From contig MIAG01000010.1 of NCBI GenBank assembly GCA_001829005.1, positions 1 through 64,000 on the forward strand: a stretch of DNA of 64,000 nt. Direction: 5' to 3'. The translations under genes were made by a program, and so were the position numbers. The notes under the pieces are model-generated. The model did not search any database, had not been told where the DNA came from, and saw only the letters and a program-made list of their open reading frames with translations. Source of the stretch: Sphingobacteriia bacterium RIFOXYC2_FULL_35_18. GTDB lineage: Bacteria; Bacteroidota; Bacteroidia; Chitinophagales; Chitinophagaceae. This document shows, in pieces, positions 18,219-28,030 of this stretch; within the stretch, counting starts at the first letter, position 1, and the number at the start of each line of letters is the position of its first letter.

Positions 18219-20135
18219 CTAGTAATGCCAACGAACAAATGCTTCCATTGCGGCATATTTAGTCATTCCAAGTGCAGCATATAAATTGGCCGTATTGGCG
18301 TTTCTATCTTCCGCTCTTTGCCAAAATTCTCTATTGTCAGCACCTTGAAATGGAACCATGTCTTTTTGTGATTGATGGATAAATATGCCAAAGCGTTTTT
18401 TCTTTACTTGATCTGGACTCATTGGAATGGCCATTTCAATTTCAGCAATATCCCATTCTTGCCATGCACCTTTGTACAACCAAACCCAACAGTCTTTAAT
18501 CCAGTCATCACCTGCAGCTTTGATCCGCCTAAGCGCCTCAAAAACCGCTTCTAAACAGACCCTATGAGTGCCATGTGGATCTGCTAAATCTCCCGCACAG
18601 TAAACCTGATGTGGTTTTAGTTTCCGCAGCAATTCCATGGTGATCAAAATATCTTCTTCGCCCAATGGCTTTTTTTCAATGGTCCCAGTTTCATAGAAAG
18701 GCATATTCATAAAATGCCAACGACCTTCAGGTAATCCTACATATCTGCAAGTAGCTTTGGCTTCACCTCTTCTGATTAAACCTTTAACAGCCCTGATTTC
18801 TCTAGTATCCATTTGGTCTTTCTTCTTTGAAGAAATAAATTGTTCAGCAGAAGAAAGTTGCTCAATACTCTTACTATTGTCCATTCCAAACATCTCTTCA
18901 AATCCCACTGCAAAATCAATAAAACGGGTCACAAATTCGTCGGTAACCGCAATATTCCCGCTGGTTTGATAAGCTACATGTACTTCATGACCTTGGTCGT
19001 GTAAGCGCATAAACGTTCCACCCATACTAATGATATCATCGTCTGGATGTGGTGAAAATATTAAACAACGTTTAGGATGAGGTTCAGAGCGTTCAGGGTG
19101 TGCCGGAATAACTGCATTTGGCTTTCCACCTGGCCATCCAGTAATGGTATCCCTAAGCATATAAAACACTTGAAGGTTTATTTCATACGCATCATCTTGT
19201 TCTACTAGTAAATCTGATAAACCATTTTCGGTATAATCTAGGCTGGTTAAGCTAAGTACCGATTTATTGAGCTTAAGTGCCAGGTTAACCACTGCTCTTT
19301 TAATCATGGCATCGGTCCAAACACAATCCCCAGTTAACCATGGCGATTTTATTCTCGTAAGTTCTGTAGAAGCCGCTTGGTCAATTATAAATGTACAGTC
19401 GTTGTGTTGCTGTAAAATACTTGCAGGAATGCTTTCTGTAACGTTTCCTTCTACTGACTTTGCTACAATACTTGCTTTGTTTCCCCAAGCCAATAAAATA
19501 ATTTTCTTTGCTTTTAAAATACTACTGATACCCATAGTAACGGCCAATCTGGGAACTTTGGTAATCGTTTCAAACTCGTAAGAATTAGCCAATCGAGTAC
19601 TGTTCTCTAAATTAACTAATCTTGTTTTAGACAAAATGCTTGATCCAGGCTCATTGAACCCAATATGCCCATTCTGTCCAATTCCCAAAATTTGTAAATC
19701 TATGCCGCCTGCAGCTTCAATGGCTTGTTCATAAGAGGCACAGTAATTTTTCATTTCTGCTTTTGGGGCATTTCCATTAGGCAAATGAATGTTTTTTGGA
19801 TCAATATCAATATGGTTAAATAAGTTACGATGCATAAAGCTCCAATAGCTTTGGTAGGCATCTTTATCTATTGGATAGTACTCATCTAAATTAAAAGTGA
19901 TTACATTTTTAAAGCTCAATCCTTCTTCACGATGCATTCTAACTAACTCTGCATACATCTTAATAGGAGTAGACCCGGTAGCCATGCCCAATACCACCAT
20001 TTCTCCTTTGGAAGCTTTTTGCTTAATTAAATTGGCAATTTGTTGGGCTGCATAAATAGAACCCTCTAATGCCGTTGGATAAATTTTCACCTCAATCTTC
20101 TCAAATGAGTCTACCATATTTAACTTGTTTTGCAT
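18219..20135 (-). CDS. nagB: Glucosamine-6-phosphate deaminase fused to PIG-L/LmbE deacetylase domain
   Basis: 638 residues. The first 270 or so are a NagB isomerase/deaminase, with ATGSTPIKMY, NLDEYYPID (Asp84) and GIGQNGHIGFNEPG. The C-terminal part from about residue 350 is a PIG-L/LmbE domain with zinc-site motif SPHPDDD (361-367) and a second histidine segment, ADPHGTHR. The deaminase converts glucosamine-6-phosphate to fructose-6-phosphate and ammonia; the deacetylase may act on an N-acetylglucosamine derivative. The fusion is known from Bacteroidota. It lies downstream of a GH20 gene on the same strand, fitting chitin or peptidoglycan sugar use. Confidence 0.88.
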   Translation of the reverse strand: MQNKLNMVDSFEKIEVKIYPTALEGSIYAAQQIANLIKQKASKGEMVVLGMATGSTPIKMYAELVRMHREEGLSFKNVITFNLDEYYPIDKDAYQSYWSFMHRNLFNHIDIDPKNIHLPNGNAPKAEMKNYCASYEQAIEAAGGIDLQILGIGQNGHIGFNEPGSSILSKTRLVNLENSTRLANSYEFETITKVPRLAVTMGISSILKAKKIILLAWGNKASIVAKSVEGNVTESIPASILQQHNDCTFIIDQAASTELTRIKSPWLTGDCVWTDAMIKRAVVNLALKLNKSVLSLTSLDYTENGLSDLLVEQDDAYEINLQVFYMLRDTITGWPGGKPNAVIPAHPERSEPHPKRCLIFSPHPDDDIISMGGTFMRLHDQGHEVHVAYQTSGNIAVTDEFVTRFIDFAVGFEEMFGMDNSKSIEQLSSAEQFISSKKKDQMDTREIRAVKGLIRRGEAKATCRYVGLPEGRWHFMNMPFYETGTIEKKPLGEEDILITMELLRKLKPHQVYCAGDLADPHGTHRVCLEAVFEALRRIKAAGDDWIKDCWVWLYKGAWQEWDIAEIEMAIPMSPDQVKKKRFGIFIHQSQKDMVPFQGADNREFWQRAEDRNANTANLYAALGMTKYAAMEAFVRWHY

Positions 20136-20194
20136 GGCTAATATACGTTAAAGCATCATAAATCTGCATTAAATTCGCTGCTTTTTGCGGGTAT

Positions 20195-21853
20195 TTAAGG
20201 CTTTTTGGTTGTAATTGGAGTATTATTGGCAGGATCAAAATATGCTTTGCTGTAGTTGAACCCTAACCAATCAAAGCGCTTGAATTGATTCAATAAACGT
20301 TTCTCGAAATCAGGCCAACTTTTTTGTTCTTTAGGTGTCCAAAGTACTTCGCTTAAAGCACTCATTCTTGGAAATATTTGATACTCTACTTTTGAAGTAT
20401 TGGTCATGTATTCTGTCCAAACATTGGCTTGTGCACCTAGAACATATTTTGCATCTTCCGCTGAGAGTGCTTTAGGGATTGGATCATAGCTGTAGACTTT
20501 TTGAACGGTCGTATAACCACCAATTGTCACCGAGTCTTCATTCTTCGTTTGTTTATGATCAAAATACATCCAACCTCCTGGAGTCATAATTACATTGTGT
20601 TTTTGTTTGGCTGCTTCTATTCCACCTTGTTCGCCTCTCCAACTCATTACCGTTGCATTAGGAGCTAATCCACCTTCCAATATTTCATCCCATCCAATGA
20701 TCTGTTTTCCTTTGCTGTTTAAGTATTTCTCTACTCGCTGAATAAAATAGCTCTGTAATCCATGCTCGTCTTTTAAACCCTTTTCTTTTATTAACTGTTG
20801 ACAAAAAGCCGATTTTTTCCAAGCTTCTTTAGGGCACTCATCGCCACCTATATGAATATATTTTGAAGGGAATAATTGTATTACTTCATCAAATACATTC
20901 TCTAGAAATTTAAATGTAGTTTCAGTTGGAGCAAATACGTCTTCAAATACACCCCAAGTTTGTTGTACTTGTTTCCCAGCAGTTGAACCGTTCCAAGCAA
21001 TTTTTGCTGGCACTTTGGTGCTTGAATCGGGAAAGCAACTTAATTCAGGATAAGCTGCAATAGCAGCAGAAGAATGACCAGGTAATTCAATCTCTGGAAT
21101 CACTTCAACATATCTATCTGCAGCATATTGTACTATTTCTTTTATTTGAGCTTGGGTATAGAATCCGCCATAACGAGTATTGGTGTTTCCTGTACCTGGA
21201 TACCTTCCAATAGTGGTTCCATTTCTAAATCCACCAATTTCAGTTAATCTTGGATATTTTTTAATTTCAATTCTCCAACCTTGGTCTTCTGTTAAATGCC
21301 AATGAAAAGTATTCATCTTGTGCATGGCAATAAAATCAATGTATTTTTTTAAAAAGTCAACTGGAAAAAAATGTCGAGCAACATCTAAATGCATTCCTCT
21401 ATAGGCAAAACGAGGTTGATCTTTAACCGATAGTTGAGGGATATTTAAACTCGTTGATTTTGTAAAAGGGAATAATTGAATTAATGATTGAACTCCGTAG
21501 AAAACACCTGTTTCATTGTCTCCTTCAATCATTACTCCGTTATTTTTTACTTCTAATTGATACGCCCCTGCAATTGGGTAGTCAAGTCTAGCATAAGATA
21601 AAATGATATTTCCTTCGTTTTTTGAAGAAGTAGAAATCGGTAAAACCAATCCATACATTTTCTTTAAATAAGCTTGCAAAAATTTTGCAGATTTATCTAA
21701 ACCGCTTCCTTTAGTAACAATATTGGTTTTATTGTTTACTACAAAATTACCATTACCCATTTTTAAGGATGCTGGTTGAGGAATAATCGGGCTTTCTTGA
21801 GCTGTGCTAATAATCGAAGTAAAAAAGCATAAAGCTAAAAACAGATTTTTCAT
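20195..21853 (-). CDS. GH20 beta-N-acetylhexosaminidase
   Basis: 552 residues with a signal peptide (about 1-18). A GH20b N-terminal domain precedes the catalytic barrel, which starts near FAYRGMHLDVARHFFP. The catalytic pair is Asp338-Glu339 (IHIGGDECPKEAW); FHWHLTEDQGWRIE and EIELPGHSSA are also family hallmarks. It releases terminal GlcNAc or GalNAc from glycans. It lies upstream of the NagB-PIG-L fusion and probably supplies its sugar. A second GH20 of similar length is at 31514-33160. Confidence 0.92.
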   Translation of the reverse strand: MKNLFLALCFFTSIISTAQESPIIPQPASLKMGNGNFVVNNKTNIVTKGSGLDKSAKFLQAYLKKMYGLVLPISTSSKNEGNIILSYARLDYPIAGAYQLEVKNNGVMIEGDNETGVFYGVQSLIQLFPFTKSTSLNIPQLSVKDQPRFAYRGMHLDVARHFFPVDFLKKYIDFIAMHKMNTFHWHLTEDQGWRIEIKKYPRLTEIGGFRNGTTIGRYPGTGNTNTRYGGFYTQAQIKEIVQYAADRYVEVIPEIELPGHSSAAIAAYPELSCFPDSSTKVPAKIAWNGSTAGKQVQQTWGVFEDVFAPTETTFKFLENVFDEVIQLFPSKYIHIGGDECPKEAWKKSAFCQQLIKEKGLKDEHGLQSYFIQRVEKYLNSKGKQIIGWDEILEGGLAPNATVMSWRGEQGGIEAAKQKHNVIMTPGGWMYFDHKQTKNEDSVTIGGYTTVQKVYSYDPIPKALSAEDAKYVLGAQANVWTEYMTNTSKVEYQIFPRMSALSEVLWTPKEQKSWPDFEKRLLNQFKRFDWLGFNYSKAYFDPANNTPITTKKP

Positions 21854-21884
21854 ATTGGTTTTATTCGTTAGTTAGTAAAAATAA

Positions 21885-21913
21885 AAAAGATTCCCCTGAA
21901 CAAGGAATCTTTT
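21885..21913 (-). terminator. Terminator after pyruvate kinase
   Basis: GATTCC (21889-21894) pairs with GGAATC (21904-21909), with A and T runs extending the stem. On the minus strand the hairpin ends in a T run, suitable for terminating pyk. Confidence 0.7.
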
Positions 21914-21951
21914 ATTGTAAAGTATACAAATAACTTTAAATGGTAATTTTA

Positions 21952-23442
21952 TTAAACTACCCTAGTAAGCTTTATCAAATTGGTAGGTAAGTGTTGATCA
22001 ATAGGTGTACTTCCGGTATTGATTACCGCATCTCCTGATTTAACAAATCCTCTTTGTTTTAAGATATCAATTTGATCTGCAACAATATCATCTAAGCTTT
22101 CTTCTTCAGAATAATGGAATGCCCTTACACCCCAACTTAAGCTCAATTGATTTACTAATGATTTTTCTTTTGTAAAAATAAATAGTGGAGAAGAAGGGCG
22201 GTAACTGCTAAGCATAAATGCCGTATAACCACTTTGTGTCATACCTATTAAGGCGTTTGCAGAAACATCTTCGGCCATTTTAGCTGCATTATAACAAACT
22301 GCATCACTGTAGAAAGAAGGAGAGTGTGGCTGAGGTTTTAAGTCTTCAGAGCGATTGTAACGATATTCTTTCTTTTCTACTTCTGCTATAATTTTACGCA
22401 TGGTTTCAACTACCAATGCAGGATGTTGTCCTGCAGCAGTTTCACCACTTAGCATAACTGCGTCAGCACCTTCTAATACCGCATTTGCAACGTCGGTAAT
22501 TTCACTTCTGTTGGGCTTAACTCTGTCTATCATGCTTTCCATCATTTGGGTAGCTACAATTACAGGTTTCGCGCGGTGAATACATTTGCGTATTAATTCT
22601 TTTTGAATCAATGGAATTTGTTCTACTGGAAGCTCAACACCCAAATCTCCACGAGCTACCATGATTGCATCACTTTCTAAAATAATATCACGAATATTAA
22701 CTAATGCTTCCGGTTTCTCAATCTTCGCAATAATTTTAGTTTTGCTTTTTTTCTCGTCTAGTTTGCTTCTTAAAATTACAATGTCTTTAACGCTTCTTAC
22801 AAAGCTTAAAGCAACCCAATCACATTGTTGTTCTATAATAAACTCTAAGTCTATTAAATCTTTTTCGGTAAGTGCAGGTAAAGAAATTTTGGTGTCGGGT
22901 AAGTTTAATCCTTTTTTAGAAGATAAAATCCCCCCTAATGTCACAACCACTTTAACGTCGCCATTCTTTTCAATCCCGGTAACTTTAACCTCAATTTTAC
23001 CATCGTCAATCATGATTAAGTTGCCTAATACCACGTCCCCAGCTAGGTTAGGGTAGGAAACATAAATTTTTTCTTTTGTGCCAATACATTTTTCGTTGGT
23101 AAAAGTGAGAATATCACCCACTTGTAGGTCTAATGCATTGTTTTCAATCTCACCAACTCTAAGCTTAGGTCCTTGTAAATCGGCAAGAATGGCAATATTA
23201 TATGGCTGCGTTTTGTTGATATTTCTGATATGTTCAATAATAGCCAATTTATCTTCGTGGCTACCATGCGAAAAGTTTAACCTAAATACGTTTACACCTG
23301 CTTTCACCAAATTTAATAATTGGTCGTAAGAGTCACAAGCAGGTCCTACGGTTGCAACAATTTTTGTTTTGTGCATCACGTGTTTAACGCCCGCTTCTCT
23401 GTCCATCTCTTTGTGTAAGTACTTCTCTAAATTCTTTGACAT
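21952..23442 (-). CDS. pyk: Pyruvate kinase
   Basis: 496 residues, cytoplasmic. It converts phosphoenolpyruvate and ADP to pyruvate and ATP. The N-terminus has KIVATVGPACDSYDQLL and FRLNFSHGSHED; the central part has IIAKIEKPEAL, MVARGDLGVELP and VIVATQMMESMI, and LSGETAAGQHP follows. The C-terminal allosteric domain is complete. It is 29 bases downstream of pfkA, so two glycolytic control enzymes form one unit. A terminator follows. Confidence 0.96.
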   Translation of the reverse strand: MSKNLEKYLHKEMDREAGVKHVMHKTKIVATVGPACDSYDQLLNLVKAGVNVFRLNFSHGSHEDKLAIIEHIRNINKTQPYNIAILADLQGPKLRVGEIENNALDLQVGDILTFTNEKCIGTKEKIYVSYPNLAGDVVLGNLIMIDDGKIEVKVTGIEKNGDVKVVVTLGGILSSKKGLNLPDTKISLPALTEKDLIDLEFIIEQQCDWVALSFVRSVKDIVILRSKLDEKKSKTKIIAKIEKPEALVNIRDIILESDAIMVARGDLGVELPVEQIPLIQKELIRKCIHRAKPVIVATQMMESMIDRVKPNRSEITDVANAVLEGADAVMLSGETAAGQHPALVVETMRKIIAEVEKKEYRYNRSEDLKPQPHSPSFYSDAVCYNAAKMAEDVSANALIGMTQSGYTAFMLSSYRPSSPLFIFTKEKSLVNQLSLSWGVRAFHYSEEESLDDIVADQIDILKQRGFVKSGDAVINTGSTPIDQHLPTNLIKLTRVV

Positions 23443-23471
23443 TGTTTTGTTTTAGTTTTTTTGGTTGGGGG

Positions 23472-24455
23472 TTAACTAGCTAATATTTTTACGATTCTAA
23501 GCCAATCTTCTGAAATTTTTTGTTTGGCTTTTATTGCATGATCTAAAGGAGTGTAATGTAATTGATTGTTCAGAATACCCACCATTACATTATTGGTACC
23601 ATTTAGTAAACATTCAACAGCCGCAAATCCCATTCTACTTGCAATTAATCTATCTAAACAAGTAGGGGAGCCGCCTCTTTGAATATGGCCTAAAATACAA
23701 ACCCTGGTATCTGCATTTGGGAGCCTTTTTTTAACAATACTAGAAATTTCATTGGCTCCATATTTATCACCTTCTGCCACAACAATGATATTCACCAATT
23801 TTTTTCTCTTTTCTTGCTCAGATAAAGACTGTATTAGTTCTTCAATATCTGTTTCTGTTTCTGGAATTAAAATGTTTTCTGCACCAGTTGCAATTCCGCT
23901 GTGTAAAGCAATATATCCTGCATCTCGGCCCATTACTTCTACAATGAATAGTCGGTCGTGTGCATCTGCGGTATCCCTAATTTTATCTATCGCTTCTACT
24001 GCTGTATTTACTGCTGTGTCAAAGCCAATGGTAAAGTCGCTACCAGCAATATCTTTATCTATGGTTCCTGGAAGGCCAATACAAGGAATGTCAAATTCGT
24101 TACTGAATTTTTGTGCCCCCTTAAAACTACCATCTCCTCCAATGATGACTAATCCGTCTATTCCCCTTTTCTTTAGATTTTCGTAGGCAATCTTTCTGCC
24201 CTCGGCTTCCATGAATATGGTGGATCTTGCTGTTTTTAATACAGTTCCTCCTCTTTGTATAATATTGGCTACTGATCTGGAGTTCATGGGATGAATATCA
24301 TCATCTATCATACCACTGTATCCTCTCATTATTCCAAATACTTCTAGTCCATTGTAAATTCCAGTTCTAACTACAGCTCTAATGGCAGCATTCATTCCCG
24401 GAGCATCTCCGCCAGAAGTTAATACCCCAATTTTGCTAACTTTTTTACTGCCCAT
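23472..24455 (-). CDS. pfkA: ATP-dependent 6-phosphofructokinase
   Basis: 327 residues. It phosphorylates fructose-6-phosphate. The N-terminus has IGVLTSGGDAPGMNAAIRA, the ATP-type glycine is in IIGGDGSFKGA, and the catalytic aspartate region is GLPGTIDKD. The ATG at 24455 (MGSKKVSK) fits the family; a start 17 codons upstream would add an unmatched leader. Upstream, CAAAAATA at 24514-24521 reads as a -7 box (TATTTTTG) on the minus strand, followed by a small palindrome GTGTA-N5-TACAC (24492-24506) that could be an operator. Both are weak calls. Confidence 0.95.
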   Translation of the reverse strand: MGSKKVSKIGVLTSGGDAPGMNAAIRAVVRTGIYNGLEVFGIMRGYSGMIDDDIHPMNSRSVANIIQRGGTVLKTARSTIFMEAEGRKIAYENLKKRGIDGLVIIGGDGSFKGAQKFSNEFDIPCIGLPGTIDKDIAGSDFTIGFDTAVNTAVEAIDKIRDTADAHDRLFIVEVMGRDAGYIALHSGIATGAENILIPETETDIEELIQSLSEQEKRKKLVNIIVVAEGDKYGANEISSIVKKRLPNADTRVCILGHIQRGGSPTCLDRLIASRMGFAAVECLLNGTNNVMVGILNNQLHYTPLDHAIKAKQKISEDWLRIVKILAS

Positions 24456-24580
24456 GTTTTTCAATCTCTTTAATAATAAGACAATCTTAATGTGTACTGT
24501 ATACACGGAATTCCAAAAATACGAATTTGAAAGGACATAGCCTTGTAGTGTTCTTATCTGATTTTTCGTAGCATTGCTGT

Positions 24581-25483
24581 ATGAAAATAGTCGTAACAGG
24601 TGCCAATGGTTTTACTGGTCAGCATGTAGCTCAATACCTTGCTAGTAAAGGGTTTCAAGTATTTGCTCTTTCTAGAGGGAATGCTCGATTAGCCGCACAT
24701 AAGCTGATTCATTATCATGACTGCGAACTAACGAATGTTAGTTCAGTTAATAGCTTGATCATGCAAATTGAGCCAGATTGGATTATACATATTGCAGCAA
24801 TGAGTAAACCTGATGAATGTAATGATGATCGGGAAAATTGTTTGTTGCATAATGTACAGGCGACCATACATCTTGGAGAAGCTGCTATCAAGCACCATTC
24901 TCAATTTATTTATTTTTCTACTGATTTCATTTTTGGTGAAAATGGCCCACATGGAGAAGACGATATTACTGGGCCACTTAACTTCTATGGAGAAAGCAAA
25001 TTACTAGCAGAAAATTGGGTAAAGCAACATATCCCTAATGCAGTTATTGTGAGGCCAGTTTTTATATACGGTCCTGAATTACCTGGTTCTCGCCCTAGTT
25101 TTATACAATGGGTTCAAAAGCAACTCATTCAAGAAAAACCTATCAAAGTAGTGAATGATCAAAAAAGAACACCAACTTATGTGTTCGATATTTGCCAAGG
25201 GTTAGAAACAATTATTGTAAACAATCATTCTGGTGTTTTTCATTTGGCTGGAGCCGAAATTATTACTCCATACGAAATGGCTATAGAAGTAGCCAATTGT
25301 TTATCATTAAATGTTGATTTAATAGAAGCAGTAGACAGCACAACTTTCCCAGAACCTGTAAAAAGAGCCAAACAGTCTGGACTTAAAATTGATCGGGCTA
25401 GTTCAATACTAAATTATAAACCCCACTCATTTTCAGAGGGGGTTCGTAAAAGTTTTTTAGCAGATCAATTCATAAATAAATAG
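24581..25483 (+). CDS. NAD(P)-dependent sugar epimerase/reductase (RmlD-like SDR)
   Basis: 300 residues. Extended SDR fold: cofactor motif TGANGFTGQHVA at residues 7-18 and active-site YxxxK in NFYGESKLLAENW. Phrases such as YFSTDFIFGENGPHGE and VIVRPVFIYGPELPG resemble dTDP-4-dehydrorhamnose reductases. The true substrate is unknown, because no rml genes are nearby. It starts divergent from pfkA and converges on the CtlX gene with a 5-base gap. Confidence 0.8.
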   Translation: MKIVVTGANGFTGQHVAQYLASKGFQVFALSRGNARLAAHKLIHYHDCELTNVSSVNSLIMQIEPDWIIHIAAMSKPDECNDDRENCLLHNVQATIHLGEAAIKHHSQFIYFSTDFIFGENGPHGEDDITGPLNFYGESKLLAENWVKQHIPNAVIVRPVFIYGPELPGSRPSFIQWVQKQLIQEKPIKVVNDQKRTPTYVFDICQGLETIIVNNHSGVFHLAGAEIITPYEMAIEVANCLSLNVDLIEAVDSTTFPEPVKRAKQSGLKIDRASSILNYKPHSFSEGVRKSFLADQFINK

Positions 25484-25488
25484 TCCTA

Positions 25489-26400
25489 CTATTTTAGGGG
25501 TAAAAAAATTTCCGCCATCATACAACGTGCACTGCCACCTCCATTTGTTTCAATAGTGGTAATATCGCTGTGTATAATTTTATTGAAAGCGGTAATGGTT
25601 TCAATTTGCTTTGGCGTTAATGCATGAAATGCTTGGCTAGACATTACTAAGAATTTTTCACCCCTGGTATTGTGCACTTGTAACATATTTCCAGCAAAAT
25701 GATTCATTTGATTAAAATCAATTTCTACAATAATTTTTCCTGAGTTGATGATAGATTGTTTAACCAATTGTTGTTCATTTGAATCTTTTATTGAATCTAA
25801 ACAAATGACTACATAATCATCTGCAACACACATCATCACATTGGTATGGTAAATAGGCGCGCCAGCTGCATCTACAGCTACAAATGATACGCCCTTATAT
25901 TGCATGGTATTGCAAAATTCATTGAATACTTGTGTGTTGGTTCTAGGAGAAAGACATGCATATGCAATTTTCTTTTCTCTGTCTAAAACCATACTTCCTG
26001 TGCCTTCCAGAAAAAGTTCATTCTTTTCATTAGAAGTAAAATCATTGGTATGGACAATGAGAAATTTTTCTTGAATGCTATTTAATACAGAAGGTTTTCT
26101 TTCTAATCTTCTATTTGTTGCAAACATCGGATAGAGGCAAATGCTTCCATCTTCATGGAAAGAAATCCAGTTATTAGGGAAAATAGAATCTGGTGTATGC
26201 GGGTCTGGAGTATCTTCTACTACAGTAACGTCTATGTCATGTGCTCTTAAAATTGAAATGAATTGTTCAAATTCTTGCCTAGCTTTTTCTTGCACATTAG
26301 ACTGATCCGATTTGTTTTGAAAACTATTGTTCACGGCCGTTTCAGCATTAAAGCTAAAATGGACAGGTTGTATCATTAATAAGTGACTGGTATGTTGCAT
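25489..26400 (-). CDS. ctlX: CtlX-type citrulline hydrolase / amidinotransferase-fold protein
   Basis: 303 residues of the guanidino-group modifying superfamily. The N-terminal pattern (LMIQPVHFSFNAETAVNN), PDSIFPNNWISFH, LEGTGSMVLDREKK, HTNVMMCVADD and the C-terminal GGGSARCMMAEIF with the catalytic-type cysteine fit the CtlX citrulline-use family. It sits 6 bases downstream of an arginine deiminase-family gene, so the pair could convert arginine to citrulline and then to ornithine. Exact substrate is inferred. Confidence 0.85.
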   Translation of the reverse strand: MQHTSHLLMIQPVHFSFNAETAVNNSFQNKSDQSNVQEKARQEFEQFISILRAHDIDVTVVEDTPDPHTPDSIFPNNWISFHEDGSICLYPMFATNRRLERKPSVLNSIQEKFLIVHTNDFTSNEKNELFLEGTGSMVLDREKKIAYACLSPRTNTQVFNEFCNTMQYKGVSFVAVDAAGAPIYHTNVMMCVADDYVVICLDSIKDSNEQQLVKQSIINSGKIIVEIDFNQMNHFAGNMLQVHNTRGEKFLVMSSQAFHALTPKQIETITAFNKIIHSDITTIETNGGGSARCMMAEIFLPLK

Positions 26401-26406
26401 AGTTGA

Positions 26407-27837
26407 TTAATTGATTGGTTCTCTCCATAAAGGCATACTCATACAATGAAATCCTCCTCTTGCTCTCGATAATTCTGCAGAAGGCATTAAAATAAAAGTG
26501 TCCTTAATTTGATCAATTGTAATACTGTTGTTTTCTAATTGTTGTAATAGTTCTTTCACTCCAATAATAGTAAACCCTGCATTTCTAAATGCTTCGGTGG
26601 TTTTGTCATTTCTGTCGTAACCTAATACCACGCCTTCTTTTAATGCCAATAAATTACATGAATCTGTCCATTGCTCCCTTGCACTGTAAGGGAATTCGTT
26701 GTTCCCTGAAAAAATAAAACGTACTTCAGTTTTACATTGTAAATCTGTTTTACTAATATCAACCAACAAATCTTCTAAGCTTTCAAATGAAATTGGATTT
26801 TCTGGATTGTTCCTATGAAATTGAAGAATTTTAATTTTTTCCTCTTTCTTTATTTCTAGTATTCTTTCAACAGCAGATTCATCTTCATGCTTCACCGCTT
26901 TCCTAGAAAAATTTCCCAACATGACCCATACATCTCTTTTAACTTGAGTAAATACCGTGTCAATATGCATATAATCTCTTTTCTTGGGAATCTTTACGAT
27001 GGTTACTTTGTCCATCAATCCCATTTCAAAAAGGGTTTGCGTTATTTTGACTGCAGCTTCTGAAGAAGTTCTTTCACTAACTCCCACTAAAATATGATTC
27101 TCACTTACTACCATAATATCTCCACCTTCCAATGTAATTTTTCTTTCATCGTCTTCTTTGGGTAGTAAAAAACTATGGTGCGAATCGGATAATTCAATAA
27201 TCTTATTGGTGTAATCTGCAAATAGGGGATGATTGAAGAAAATATATTTTGCCAACAAAGCCTCTCTTGTTCTTGCTTTTTTTGCTGGCTTATTTAGCAA
27301 TACATGGTCTTTAATGGTGATACCAATATCTCTGGTGAAAATAAAGTTGGGAATGGGTGCAAATAAGAGCTGTCTTTCTTGAGATGTACCTGAGATCAGG
27401 GTTTTGGCCAATTCAGTAGGTTCGTAATTCAGTAGCTCATTTTGTATTCGATAAGTGCAACCTTCAATTGCACAAACAGAGGATACCAATTTGGTTTTGA
27501 TATCACTATTTTTTAATAATTCAGATAAGAGCCATTGCAATTCAATTACTTTATCAGATTTATAAAAGTGCTCGTGTTCTGGTTTATAAAATTCACGATT
27601 GTTTTGATTGCTATCAATCTCAGTTAATTTTCCTTTTATTTTTTCTGGGTCTAAAAAATACAATAAGATTTTAGTGTAATAATCGTATTCGTCTTTTCTA
27701 ATGGTATCTAGGTGAACAATATCTTCAAAAAGCCAGTCTTGAGCTTTAGACGGTACTACTTTTCCTAAACCACTATCTGGGCTATGTACCAATAATCGTT
27801 TTAAAGTGCCAATTTCGGATGTAACGGAAACCTTCAT
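26407..27837 (-). CDS. Arginine deiminase family protein
   Basis: 476 residues, longer than classical arginine deiminases (about 410). Motifs include FTRDIGITIKDHVL, LEGGDIMVVSENHILVGVSE, MHIDTVFTQV and the C-terminal catalytic cysteine in GGFHCMSMPL. Arginine deiminase makes citrulline and ammonia from arginine. The gene is the first of a pair with ctlX. A palindrome (TAGGTAG-TTTA-CTACCTA, 27872-27889) lies 35 bases upstream and could be an operator. Confidence 0.87.
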   Translation of the reverse strand: MKVSVTSEIGTLKRLLVHSPDSGLGKVVPSKAQDWLFEDIVHLDTIRKDEYDYYTKILLYFLDPEKIKGKLTEIDSNQNNREFYKPEHEHFYKSDKVIELQWLLSELLKNSDIKTKLVSSVCAIEGCTYRIQNELLNYEPTELAKTLISGTSQERQLLFAPIPNFIFTRDIGITIKDHVLLNKPAKKARTREALLAKYIFFNHPLFADYTNKIIELSDSHHSFLLPKEDDERKITLEGGDIMVVSENHILVGVSERTSSEAAVKITQTLFEMGLMDKVTIVKIPKKRDYMHIDTVFTQVKRDVWVMLGNFSRKAVKHEDESAVERILEIKKEEKIKILQFHRNNPENPISFESLEDLLVDISKTDLQCKTEVRFIFSGNNEFPYSAREQWTDSCNLLALKEGVVLGYDRNDKTTEAFRNAGFTIIGVKELLQQLENNSITIDQIKDTFILMPSAELSRARGGFHCMSMPLWREPIN

Positions 27838-27871
27838 ATAAAATATTTTATAAAATGCGTGTAAGAAGAAG

Positions 27872-27889
27872 TAGGTAGTTTACTACCTA
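27872..27889. promoter_or_regulatory. Palindrome upstream of arginine deiminase gene
   Basis: A perfect 7-base inverted repeat, TAGGTAG and CTACCTA, with the 4-base spacer TTTA. It lies 35 bases before the arginine deiminase start. No T run follows it on either strand, so an operator is likelier than a terminator. Confidence 0.4.
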
Positions 27890-28030
27890 TTAATCAATAA
27901 ATTTTTCTAGTATCAACTTTATTTATACTCCCTTCAATGATCGGGCATTGGGTTCAAGCCCCTGTACATCCAAGCAAAATGTGATGTCAAAAAAGATATG
28001 GTAGAACAATGGTTCACTTAACGCAAATTA

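Noticed and set aside
18219..20135. PIG-L domain considered as part of the inositol-lipid pathway (GlcNAc-inositol deacetylase).
   Set aside because: It is fused to NagB and lies downstream of a GH20 gene on the opposite strand from the lipid operon; amino-sugar use explains it better.
27941..27972. tRNA 3'-end-like fragment (GGGTTCAAGCCC followed by CTGTACATCCA).
   Set aside because: No matching acceptor, D or anticodon arm lies upstream and the T stem pairs only partly; chance or a very old remnant.
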